Positions 17,166 to 24,419 of a stretch of 64,000 nucleotides of DNA are shown in pieces (position 1 is the first letter of the stretch; each line of letters begins with the position of its first letter). Origin of the DNA: CAVUXJ01 sp963814975 (lineage in GTDB: Bacteria > Acidobacteriota > Vicinamibacteria > Vicinamibacterales > CAVVIG01); NCBI GenBank assembly GCA_963814975.1, contig CAWFFB010000010.1, positions 244,222-308,221 of the forward strand, read 5' to 3'. A program made the translations under genes and the position numbers. The notes below the pieces were generated by a model. It did not search any database, was not told where the DNA came from, and saw nothing but the letters and a program-made list of their open reading frames with translations.

Positions 17166-17189
17166 TTAACTGTCAGCCGTCAACTGTGA
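17166..17189 (+). repeat. Short heptad array before korB (words TTAACTG / TCAACTG)
   Basis: Three 7-nt units plus a partial fourth, in strict phase, end about 23 bases before the korB start. The words match, partly as reverse complement, those in the petB leader at 22289-22375. Confidence 0.6.
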
Positions 17190-17212
17190 ATTAGTTCATT
17201 ACATCTACTCAT

Positions 17213-18238
17213 ATGGCAACCCTCAAGGTGAATCGGATCGGCCTCGAACCTCAGCTTTACAAGGGCGGGAAGACAACGCTCTGCGCCGGGTGCGGACACA
17301 ACTCGATTTCGGAACGCATCATCGAGGCGTTCTACGAGATGGGCGTGAACCCCAGCCAGGTCGTGAAGCTGTCGGGAATCGGCTGCTCGAGCAAAAGTCC
17401 CGCGTATTTCCTGGGCAGCTCGCATGGGTTCAACGCGGTCCACGGCCGGATGCCCTCGGTGGGCACCGGCGCCATGCTCGCGAACCAGAAACTGATCGCG
17501 ATCGGCATCAGCGGCGACGGCGATACCGGCGCGATCGGTATCGGCCAGTTCGTGCACCTGATGCGCCGCAACCTGCCGATTATCTACATCATCGAGGACA
17601 ACGGCTGCTACGGCCTCACCAAGGGCCAGTTCTCGCCGACCGCCGACCTCGGCTCCAAGCTCAAGACCGGTGTGGTCAACGACTTGCCGCCGATCGACAC
17701 CTGCGCGCTCGCCGTCGAGCTCGGGGCCACCTTCGTGGCGCGCTCCTTCTCCGGCGACAAAAAGCAGCTTCTGTCGCTCCTGAAGGCGGCGCTGGCGCAC
17801 CGCGGCACGGTGATGCTCGACGTCATCTCGCCCTGCGTCACGTTCAACGATCACGAAGGGTCGACCAAGAGCTATGCGTACGTGAAGGACCACGACGATC
17901 CCCTCGAGGAGGTCAGCTTCGTTCCCTTCTTCGAGGACATCAGCGTCGACTTCGAGCCGGGCACCACCCAGGAGGTGACGATGCATGACGGATCGAAGCT
18001 GTTTCTGAAGAAGCTCGAGGAAGGCTACGATCCGACTGACAAGATTGGCGCGATGAAGCGCCTGCACGAGACCGCGAGGCGCGGCGAGTTTGCGACCGGT
18101 CTGATTTACATCGAACCGGATCGGGACGACTTCATCACCCAGCTGAACCTCGTCGACGAGCCGCTGGCGAGCCTCCCCCTCAGCCGGGTCAGGCCGGGAC
18201 CGGAAGCCCTCGAGGAGATCATGGAGGGGCTCAGGTAG
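17213..18238 (+). CDS. korB: 2-oxoglutarate:ferredoxin oxidoreductase, beta subunit
   Basis: This is the thiamine-diphosphate-binding subunit of the ferredoxin-dependent oxidoreductase. Residues 20-35 read CAGCGHNSISERI; GIGCSSKSPAYF and HGRMPSVGTGA follow. The TPP/Mg motif is GDGDTGAIGIGQF with the conserved downstream EDNGCYGLTKGQ. Cysteines at CAGC, GCSS and SPCVTFNDH are placed as in subunits that hold a 4Fe-4S cluster. The 341-residue length is normal and the frame is intact. It lies 119 bases after korA. No separate ferredoxin or delta subunit gene is present in the window. Confidence 0.95.
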   Translation: MATLKVNRIGLEPQLYKGGKTTLCAGCGHNSISERIIEAFYEMGVNPSQVVKLSGIGCSSKSPAYFLGSSHGFNAVHGRMPSVGTGAMLANQKLIAIGISGDGDTGAIGIGQFVHLMRRNLPIIYIIEDNGCYGLTKGQFSPTADLGSKLKTGVVNDLPPIDTCALAVELGATFVARSFSGDKKQLLSLLKAALAHRGTVMLDVISPCVTFNDHEGSTKSYAYVKDHDDPLEEVSFVPFFEDISVDFEPGTTQEVTMHDGSKLFLKKLEEGYDPTDKIGAMKRLHETARRGEFATGLIYIEPDRDDFITQLNLVDEPLASLPLSRVRPGPEALEEIMEGLR

Positions 18239-18239
18239 G

Positions 18240-18530
18240 AATCTCCGATCGCTGATTTGGCGATCGACGACCTATCTGAGGATCGACGATCGATCTATCG
18301 CCGCAGACAAGGTTCGGCAAAAGCGCGTCGCGCCGATCGCGAGCCCACAGGACGATTCCCAAGCTCTTTCGCTGTCTGCGCCTGACGGGAACGCACCGCC
18401 ATGCCCACGCGTCAATCCGCAGATGTCCCAGGAGATTGTCGGGGGCCGATCGTAGATTGACGATTCGTCAAGTCTCGATCGTCCGGATCGTCGGTCAAAT
18501 CGTCGATCGGCAGATCGCAGGTTGACGATA
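18240..18530. repeat. Degenerate GATCGTC-type repeat spacer
   Basis: Much of this 290-bp spacer is built from variants of GATCGTC and CGATCGA, often self-complementary, with an approximate 7-8 nt spacing (for example around 18449-18530). It is less regular than the other arrays, and no coding frame is credible. A similar sequence type fills 35165-35287 before glyQ. Confidence 0.5.
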
Positions 18531-18722
18531 TCAACCCTGCGATTCGTCCTCATTCGCTCCAATCCGATCTTCGGCGGTCGCGATCGGATCGTTGGGCAGG
18601 CCGTTCTCGTCCAGACCGTCGCCGTTCGGGTTCCCGGGCTGTTCGTCGCTCGGGCGGTTTCCCTCGGTCGCCCCTTTGTGAGCGTCGGGATCGTCTTGCT
18701 GCTTGGTGGTCATCGTTGTCAC
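18531..18722 (-). CDS. Small acidic, disorder-prone protein (63 aa), unknown function
   Basis: The frame starts at GTG 18722, where GGAGGAG lies seven bases upstream, and reads TMTTKQQDDPDAHKG onward. It is rich in Asp, Glu, Asn, Pro and Gly (GNPNGDGLDENGLPND) with almost no hydrophobic residues, so it should be intrinsically disordered. A later ATG at 18713 is possible but its spacing to the binding site is poor. It is transcribed opposite to korB and ndk. No family is recognised. The strong ribosome binding site is the main argument that it is real. Confidence 0.5.
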   Translation of the reverse strand: MTTMTTKQQDDPDAHKGATEGNRPSDEQPGNPNGDGLDENGLPNDPIATAEDRIGANEDESQG

Positions 18723-18776
18723 GAAGGGTCTCCTCCCGCGAGCTCCGCGGTGGGAAATGGCTGAGTTTGCTGCTGC

Positions 18777-18782
18777 TATAAT
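18777..18782 (+). promoter_or_regulatory. -10 element TATAAT, predicted leaderless start of ndk
   Basis: A perfect TATAAT ends six bases before the ndk ATG at 18789, placing the expected transcription start at the A of the start codon. No ribosome binding site precedes that ATG. No clear -35 hexamer is seen at 16-18 bp upstream. Confidence 0.5.
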
Positions 18783-18788
18783 CAGCGG

Positions 18789-19205
18789 ATGCCCGAACGA
18801 ACGCTGGCCATCATCAAGCCCGACGCCGTGCAAGGACGGCTCGCGGGCCGGATCATCCAACGCATCGAGGAAGAGGGATTCCAGATTCGTGCCATCCGTC
18901 GCGTCCACCTGACGAAAGCCCAGGCGGAGGGGTTCTACGCGGTGCATCGCGAACGGCCTTTCTTCGCCAGCCTCACCGCGTTCATGTCGTCGGGGCCGTC
19001 GATTCCGCTGGTGCTCGAAGCGCCGGATGCGATCAAGAAATGGCGGACCCTCATGGGAGCGACCGATCCGGCGAAAGCCGAAGCCGGCACGCTGCGGAAG
19101 GACTTCGCCGCCTCGATCGAGCGCAACGCGACGCATGGATCCGATGCACCAGAAACCGCGGCGTATGAAATCGGCTACTTTTTCGCAGGCATCGAATTGA
19201 TTTAG
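18789..19205 (+). CDS. ndk: Nucleoside diphosphate kinase
   Basis: This enzyme transfers the gamma-phosphate between nucleoside triphosphates and diphosphates through a phosphohistidine. Its 138 residues match the family. The start MPERTLAIIKPDAV, the mid-protein segment MSSGPSIPLVLE and the catalytic NATHGSD with the active-site histidine are all present. The frame is intact. It probably begins a nucleotide-related unit, since a DUF2905 membrane protein and dCTP deaminase follow on the same strand. A TATAAT box lies only six bases before the ATG, which suggests leaderless translation. Confidence 0.97.
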   Translation: MPERTLAIIKPDAVQGRLAGRIIQRIEEEGFQIRAIRRVHLTKAQAEGFYAVHRERPFFASLTAFMSSGPSIPLVLEAPDAIKKWRTLMGATDPAKAEAGTLRKDFAASIERNATHGSDAPETAAYEIGYFFAGIELI

Positions 19206-19252
19206 CGGGTCGGGCGGGTCGGGTCTCGAACGACGTGTGATCGGAGAGCCAA

Positions 19253-19447
19253 ATGGGGAAGCTGATCGTTCTGATCGGGCTCGGGATCACGGGGGTTGGG
19301 CTGCTGGTGATGCTCGGCGTGCCGTTTGGGCGGCTGCCGGGCGACATCGCGGTTCGGCGCGGAAACCTCTCGTTCTATTTTCCGCTGGCAACCTCCATCA
19401 TTCTGAGTATCCTTCTGACGCTCATCCTCGCACTCTTCAGGCGCTAG
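19253..19447 (+). CDS. DUF2905-family small membrane protein
   Basis: A 64-residue protein with two predicted transmembrane helices (about 4-22 and 43-60). Between them is the family signature GRLPGDIAVRRGNLSFYFPL, an amphipathic loop with conserved PGD and FYFP. The length and motif match the DUF2905 family of unknown function, which is widespread in bacteria. It starts 47 bases after ndk and is followed by dcd, but no functional link is established. Confidence 0.88.
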   Translation: MGKLIVLIGLGITGVGLLVMLGVPFGRLPGDIAVRRGNLSFYFPLATSIILSILLTLILALFRR

Positions 19448-19500
19448 CGGACGTTCTGCGTTCCGTGACGTTCTGCGTGCGCCGGGCTGTGTTGGGCGTC

Positions 19501-19579
19501 GAACGTCGAACGTCGAACGTCGAACGTCCGAACGCCGAACGCCGAACGCCGAACGTCGAACGTAGAACGGCCGAACGTA
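19501..19579 (+). repeat. Heptad array before dcd (word GAACGTC)
   Basis: Eleven copies of GAACGTC and close variants (GAACGCC, GAACGTA) fill 19501-19579, nine of them 7 nt long and two 8 nt. The array ends 18 bases before the dcd GTG. About 30 bases upstream, two ACGTTC-containing units represent the reverse complement. Confidence 0.85.
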
Positions 19580-19597
19580 GATTGGAGAATCGGACGA

Positions 19598-20152
19598 GTG
19601 ACCATCAAATCGGACGGTTGGATCAAGCGCATGGCGCTCGCCCACAAGATGATCGAGCCCTTCGTCGACTCGCAGACGCGCAACGGCGTCATCTCCTACG
19701 GGGTCTCGTCGTACGGCTACGACATCCGCGTGGCCGACGAATTCAAAGTCTTCACCAACGTCTACAATACCGTTGTCGATCCGAAGAACTTCGATCCGAA
19801 ATCGTTCGTGGACATCAAGGCCGATGTCTGCATCATCCCGCCGAATTCCTTCGCGCTGGCGCGGACGATCGAGTATTTCCGCATTCCGCGTGACGTGCTG
19901 ACGGTCTGTCTTGGCAAATCCACCTACGCCCGCTGCGGGATTATCGTCAACGTGACGCCCTTCGAGCCGGAATGGGAGGGGCACGTCACGATCGAGATTT
20001 CGAACACGACGCCGCTGCCGGCCAAGATCTACGCCAACGAAGGCATCGCCCAGGTCGTGTTCTTCCAGAGCGACGAGCCGTGCGAGGTGTCGTACCGGGA
20101 CAAGAAGGGGAAATATCAGGCGCAGCGCGGCGTCACGCTGCCGAAAATCTAG
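19598..20152 (+). CDS. dcd: dCTP deaminase
   Basis: The enzyme deaminates dCTP to dUTP for thymidylate synthesis and acts as a homotrimer. The 184-residue frame contains VISYGVSSYGYDIRVAD, the catalytic region LTVCLGKSTYARCGII and VNVTPFEPEWEGHVTIEISN with its conserved glutamate, then NEGIAQVVFF. This resembles the longer dcd form common outside enterobacteria. Start is GTG at 19598. A dense heptad array occupies the leader just before it. Confidence 0.95.
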   Translation: MTIKSDGWIKRMALAHKMIEPFVDSQTRNGVISYGVSSYGYDIRVADEFKVFTNVYNTVVDPKNFDPKSFVDIKADVCIIPPNSFALARTIEYFRIPRDVLTVCLGKSTYARCGIIVNVTPFEPEWEGHVTIEISNTTPLPAKIYANEGIAQVVFFQSDEPCEVSYRDKKGKYQAQRGVTLPKI

Positions 20153-20158
20153 GGATTG

Positions 20159-20183
20159 GGCGCCTCCCGGCAAGCCGGGCGCC
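20159..20183 (+). terminator. GC-rich hairpin after dcd
   Basis: Six bases after the dcd stop, GGCGCC-T-CCCGG pairs with CCGGG-CGCC across a CAAG loop. There is no downstream T-run, so classic intrinsic termination is unlikely; it could be a Rho-dependent 3' end or an RNA-stabilising stem. Confidence 0.35.
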
Positions 20184-20271
20184 AGCCGTGTCTCCCTTGA
20201 CCGCTGCAGGACTCACGTGCAAAACTTAATCGTTTCCAGATGGTTCTGATGGTTGCCGCCTGTTCGGTTAC

Positions 20272-21237
20272 ATGGAAAAACTAGTCGAGCGCGAATCTGC
20301 AGCTCGAACCCCGCTGGTCGCTGCGCCTGCCCTCGCCGTTCAATTCTTTGTGATCCCGTTGATCGTCGTTGGGGTGACGGTGCTGGCCTATTTGGGTTTT
20401 CGATCGATGCTGGCCGACGACCGCTTACCGCAGGACTACCTGACCGAGATTCGCACCGGCGGGGCGAACCGGCAGTGGCCCGCAGCGTACGAGCTGTCCC
20501 GGTTGATGAGCGATCCGAAGGTCCGCGCGGACCGCGCGCTGGCACCGGCGCTCGTCCGGGCGTTCGAGGAAGCGCGCGGCGGCGATCCCCGCGTGCGGCG
20601 CTACCTGGCGCTGGCCATCGGACGTCTCGAGCCGCCGCTTCCGGCTGGGGCTGTTCCAGCGCTCGTCGCCTCGCTCGACGAGCCGGCCACCTCCTGGGAG
20701 CCCGACTGGTTCTCCCGCTTCAACGGCTGGACCGAGATCGACATCAACGAAGCGCGGATCACGACTATCTGGGCGCTGGGGTCCTCAGGTGATCCCGCTG
20801 TCGTTCCGCGCCTGCAGCTGCTGATGGAGTCGGCCGACGCCGGCATTCGGAAGATGGCCGTTTATGCACTGGGGGCGCTGCCAGGTGAAGCGCCGCTCGG
20901 CCCGCTGCGGAAGGGGCTCGGCGACGAAGTGCCCGATGTCCGCTGGAATGCGGCGATCGGGCTCGCACGGCACGGCAACCACGAAGGGGTGGGGGTGCTC
21001 CGGCAGATGCTCGACCGCAGCTACGTCGAGCAGACGGTGACGCGCGAGGTCCGGCTGGATGCGGACGTGGATCCGGTGGCGGACGTCATCATCGGCGGGC
21101 TGCGCGCACTCGCGGCCCTGAAGGACGGGAGCCTGAGGGCCTCGATGGAGCAGCTGAGCCAGCAGGATCCCAGCATGAAAGTCCGGCAGGCGGCATTCGA
21201 AGCGCTGAGAGTCATCGGCGCGCCGGCAGTCTCGTGA
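20272..21237 (+). CDS. Membrane-anchored HEAT-repeat protein of the bc-complex operon
   Basis: One transmembrane helix (about 24-45) anchors a soluble domain made of HEAT-like helical pairs, for example PRVRRYLALAIGRLE, AVVPRLQLLMESADAG, DVRWNAAIGLARHGN and MKVRQAAFEALRVIG. Its 321 residues hold no cofactor motif. The gene opens the cluster that continues with Rieske, cytochrome b and multiheme cytochrome c genes on the same strand, so a role in assembling or bracing that complex is a reasonable inference. HEAT proteins of this type can be easily confused with phycobilin lyase-like proteins. Confidence 0.75.
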   Translation: MEKLVERESAARTPLVAAPALAVQFFVIPLIVVGVTVLAYLGFRSMLADDRLPQDYLTEIRTGGANRQWPAAYELSRLMSDPKVRADRALAPALVRAFEEARGGDPRVRRYLALAIGRLEPPLPAGAVPALVASLDEPATSWEPDWFSRFNGWTEIDINEARITTIWALGSSGDPAVVPRLQLLMESADAGIRKMAVYALGALPGEAPLGPLRKGLGDEVPDVRWNAAIGLARHGNHEGVGVLRQMLDRSYVEQTVTREVRLDADVDPVADVIIGGLRALAALKDGSLRASMEQLSQQDPSMKVRQAAFEALRVIGAPAVS

Positions 21238-21366
21238 GCTGGGTGCGGTTGGTGAATTTGGTTGGCAACGGCGGCGGGCTTGTGAAATATTCCACTTGTC
21301 ATGGCGCAGTGTTCGAAGTCGCACATCCGCCCCGTCGCCAATTCGCCAGTTTCTTTATGAGGCGGC

Positions 21367-22260
21367 ATGTCTGACGACAACCCGGAAACACCCGCGCCGA
21401 CAATCGTTCCCCAGACGGGTGAGGCGACCCGCGCGACGGCCACTGCCGGCGCGCCGGCCGCGGGAACGACAGCGGGCGCGCCGCCGACCGGCGCGAACCC
21501 CGCGGCGGCGCCTCGCGCCACGACGACGCCTCTGGCGCGTCCGGCCCCCGCTGCTTCGACGCCCGGGGCGGCCCATGCCCCGGCGGCGGCCGCACGGCCG
21601 GCACCCGCGCCGAAACCTCCAGCGCCGCCTGCGCCCGATCTGACCGGTCTCACGACCACCGTGGCTTCGCCTGGCGGCGCGGCCGCCAAGGCGGCGGCGC
21701 CGGCCAAGGCGGCGGTGCCCGCGGCGGCCAAGACCTCGAAGCGGGATGCGGACGACACGTCGCCCCTGCTGACGCGCCGGGCCTGGATGGGGCTGGCGTG
21801 GGGCACGTTCACCGCGGCATCGGCTGCGGCGCTGGCCGCCACCGGCCGATTCATGTTCCCCAACGTCCTCAACGAGCCGCCGCAACAGTTCAAGGCGGGC
21901 TTTCCGACCGAGTACGGTCCGGGCGTGGACGAGCGGTGGAAGGAAAAATTCGGGGTGTGGATCGTCCGGACGCCGGACGACGTGGTCGCGCGGTCGAGCG
22001 GCTTCTATGCGTTGCTCGTCACCTGCACCCATCTGGGCTGCACGCCGAACTATCTGTCGGCCGAAGCGAAGTTCAAGTGCCCGTGCCACGGCAGCGGGTT
22101 CCGGACCACCGGCATCAACTTCGAAGGCCCGGCCCCGCGACCGCTCGAGCGCGCGCGCATCGTGCTGGCCGACGACGGGCAGCTCCTCGTCGACAAGGCG
22201 AGGAAGTTTCAGTACGAGCTCGGGCAGTGGGCGGATCCGGAAGCGTTTTTGAAGGTGTGA
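21367..22260 (+). CDS. Rieske 2Fe-2S protein of a quinol:cytochrome c oxidoreductase
   Basis: This subunit takes electrons from quinol at the Qo site. The two cluster motifs CTHLGC and CPCHGSGF, each giving one Cys and one His ligand, are intact in the C-terminal half. A single hydrophobic segment (about 143-160, WMGLAWGTFTAASAAALAA) follows a basic LLTRRAW segment and should anchor it to the membrane. The first 120 residues are an unusual Ala/Pro/Thr-rich, low-complexity stretch, far longer than in standard Rieske proteins, probably a flexible cytoplasmic tail. Cytochrome b genes follow. Confidence 0.92.
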   Translation: MSDDNPETPAPTIVPQTGEATRATATAGAPAAGTTAGAPPTGANPAAAPRATTTPLARPAPAASTPGAAHAPAAAARPAPAPKPPAPPAPDLTGLTTTVASPGGAAAKAAAPAKAAVPAAAKTSKRDADDTSPLLTRRAWMGLAWGTFTAASAAALAATGRFMFPNVLNEPPQQFKAGFPTEYGPGVDERWKEKFGVWIVRTPDDVVARSSGFYALLVTCTHLGCTPNYLSAEAKFKCPCHGSGFRTTGINFEGPAPRPLERARIVLADDGQLLVDKARKFQYELGQWADPEAFLKV

Positions 22261-22288
22261 TTGGCAGTTGTCGTAGTCGACAGAACGG

Positions 22289-22375
22289 TTGACAGTTGAC
22301 AGTCCCGGTCGAGAACCGACTGCGAGCTGTTCGAAAGACTGTGCTGGACTGTCGACTGTGAACTGTCAACTGTGA
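22289..22375 (+). repeat. Heptad arrays before petB-like gene (words TTGACAG and ACTGTGA)
   Basis: Two units of TTGACAG (22289-22302) are followed, about 45 bases later, by four phase-perfect units of ACTGTNR type (22348-22375). The two words are near reverse complements, so the leader RNA could fold. The second array ends 11 bases before the start codon at 22387. Confidence 0.75.
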
Positions 22376-22386
22376 ACGATCCCAAA

Positions 22387-23202
22387 ATGGCTGATACAAA
22401 AACCGTTGTCCCGAAGGAAAGCGCGCCCGTCAGGTTCTGGAACTGGCTGACCGAGACGCAGGTTTGGACGTCGATCTTCCGGCACGGGCGGCCGAACAGC
22501 GACCGCAACCGCGTGCTGGTGATGCTGTCGAACGTGTTCCTGCACCTGCACCCGGTCCGTCTGCGGAAGTCTGGCGTCAAGCTCCGCTACACCTGGTGCA
22601 TGGGCGGGATGAGCTTCTTCCTGTTCCTGTCGCTCACGCTGACCGGCCTTCTCTTGATGTTCTACTACCGGCCCACTCTCGAGTACGCCTACACCGACAT
22701 CGTCGGCCTCCGGGAGCATGTGCCGCTCGGCATCATGCGCGAGATGCACCGGTGGGGTGCGCACGCGATGGTGATCACCGTGTGGCTGCACATGTTCCGC
22801 GTGTTCATGACCGGGTCGTACAAGCCGCCGCGCGAGTTCAACTGGTCGGTCGGCGTGATCATGCTGGTGCTCACGCTGCTGCTGTCCTTCACCGGCTATC
22901 TGCTCCCGTGGGATCAGCTGGCCATCTGGGCCATCACGGTCGGGTCTAACATGGCGCGCGCGACCCCTTTTCTCGGCCATGAAGGCCCGGGCGCCGCGCT
23001 GCTGCGGCTGGGCGACGTGCCGCTGATCCACGCCTACGACGATGCGAGGTTTGCGCTGCTCGGCGGATCGTTTGTCGGCGAAGGTGCGCTGCTGCGGTTC
23101 TACGTGCTGCACTGTGTCGGGCTGCCGCTCGGCATCGCCGTGCTGATGGCGGTGCACTTCTGGCGGGTGCGGAAGGACGGCGGCATCTCGGGGCCGCTCT
23201 AG
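22387..23202 (+). CDS. Cytochrome b, N-terminal (b6-type) subunit
   Basis: This membrane subunit holds the two b hemes. Four transmembrane helices are visible. The first histidine pair is in HRWGAHAMVITVWLH (13 residues between), the second in HCVGLPLGIAVLMAVH (14 residues between); the 14-residue spacing is the b6f-like arrangement. LLSFTGYLLPWDQLA matches the conserved segment before the second heme helix. At 272 residues the protein ends where b6 ends, so cytochrome b is split and the rest is in the next gene. ATG 22387 is chosen; a GTG at 22372 is also in frame. Confidence 0.92.
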   Translation: MADTKTVVPKESAPVRFWNWLTETQVWTSIFRHGRPNSDRNRVLVMLSNVFLHLHPVRLRKSGVKLRYTWCMGGMSFFLFLSLTLTGLLLMFYYRPTLEYAYTDIVGLREHVPLGIMREMHRWGAHAMVITVWLHMFRVFMTGSYKPPREFNWSVGVIMLVLTLLLSFTGYLLPWDQLAIWAITVGSNMARATPFLGHEGPGAALLRLGDVPLIHAYDDARFALLGGSFVGEGALLRFYVLHCVGLPLGIAVLMAVHFWRVRKDGGISGPL

Positions 23203-23247
23203 GCCGTGGGCGCTGCTGGGTTCGGTGTGCCGCGTTCGCCGCTCTCG

Positions 23248-23289
23248 CGTCGTACGTCGGGCGCACGTCGAACCGTTTACGTCGAACGG
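23248..23289 (+). repeat. Heptad array between the two cytochrome b genes (words CGTCGGG / CGAACGG)
   Basis: Six units in 7-nt phase occupy 23248-23289. CGAACCG and CGAACGG alternate with CGCACGT and TTTACGT. The array lies about 50 bases before the GTG start of the next gene and is related to the GAACGTC word seen before dcd. Confidence 0.6.
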
Positions 23290-23340
23290 CGCACCCCGAC
23301 CGGAGCACGGATTCGGTAGCACGAGGTTTTTGGAGGACGC

Positions 23341-24417
23341 GTGGGCTTCATCAAAGGCATATTCAACGCCATCGCCGACCCGCGGCTGTTTTTCCTGCTC
23401 GCCGTGGGCGCGCTGGCGGTGATGATCTGGAAGCGTGAGCTGTTCGCGACCAACGCTGCCGGCTACGGCCTGCTCGGGTTCCTTGGCCTCTTTTTCGTCT
23501 TCGGATCGTTCGACGACAATTTCCGCCTGATCATCACGAAACCGGACAACGTGCCGATCGTCGGGTTGATCTTCTTCCTGATTTTCCTGACCTGGTACGC
23601 GATGCGCGAGGCGGTGCGGAACGATCAGCGGATTGCCGCCGGGCACGGGCCGATCGAGAAGGCGGAATCCGACCGCGTGTGGGTCTGGCCCGACCTCGTG
23701 TATACCGAGCTCATCTCGCTGATCGTCTGCTCGGTGATTCTGATTCTCTGGTCGGTGTTTCTCAAGGCACCCCTCGAGCAGCCGGCCAATCGCTCGGTGA
23801 CGCCGAACCCTTCGAAAGCGCCGTGGTACTTCCTCGGCCTGCAGGAAATGCTCGTGTATTTCGATCCGTGGCTGGCCGGCGTGGTGCTGCCCGGACTGAT
23901 CATCGCCGGGCTGATCGCGATTCCGTACGTCGACAAGAATCCGAAAGGCAACGGCTATTACACCTTCAACGAGCGTAAGACCGAGATCACGCTCTTCCTG
24001 TTCGGCTTCGTGATCCTGTGGTCCTCGCTGATCGTGCTCGGCACCTTCCTGCGCGGTCCGAACTGGAACTTCTTCGGCCCCTTCGAGTTCTGGGACATCC
24101 ACAAGCTCGAAGCCCTGGTCAACGTCAACTTGTCCGAGTACATCTGGATGCGGGGACTCCGCATGGGGCTGCCGACCAACTGGCTCGTGCGGGAGATCTT
24201 CGGTATCCTGTTCGTGCTGGCGTATGTGTTCGTCGTGCCCGTGGTGCTCGCGAAGTCGACGTTCAAGCACTTCTACGAAAAGCTCGGCGCGCCGCGCTAC
24301 TATGTGACGGCGTTTCTGTTCCTGATGATGATGGCGCTGCCGATCAAGATGCTGATGCGGTGGATCTTCAACCTGAAGTACATCGTGGCCATCCCTGAAT
24401 TCTTCTTCAACATCTGA
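23341..24417 (+). CDS. Cytochrome b, C-terminal subunit, extended (358 aa)
   Basis: It completes the split cytochrome b and forms part of the Qo site. Subunit IV proteins usually have about 160 residues; this one has 358, with roughly eight hydrophobic helices, including two or three extra at the N terminus and two at the C terminus. The Qo-site tetrapeptide, PEWY in most enzymes, reads APWY at residues 160-163 (KAPWYFLGLQE), so the usual catalytic glutamate is absent from that position. GTG 23341 has GGAGG four bases upstream. It is followed after two bases by the cytochrome c gene. Confidence 0.88.
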   Translation: MGFIKGIFNAIADPRLFFLLAVGALAVMIWKRELFATNAAGYGLLGFLGLFFVFGSFDDNFRLIITKPDNVPIVGLIFFLIFLTWYAMREAVRNDQRIAAGHGPIEKAESDRVWVWPDLVYTELISLIVCSVILILWSVFLKAPLEQPANRSVTPNPSKAPWYFLGLQEMLVYFDPWLAGVVLPGLIIAGLIAIPYVDKNPKGNGYYTFNERKTEITLFLFGFVILWSSLIVLGTFLRGPNWNFFGPFEFWDIHKLEALVNVNLSEYIWMRGLRMGLPTNWLVREIFGILFVLAYVFVVPVVLAKSTFKHFYEKLGAPRYYVTAFLFLMMMALPIKMLMRWIFNLKYIVAIPEFFFNI

Positions 24418-24419
24418 TC

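Noticed and set aside
22366..24270. 634-residue minus-strand frame opposite the cytochrome b genes
   Set aside because: It is His/Arg/Asp-rich with no family features and lies opposite two well-conserved genes; a GC-rich shadow frame.
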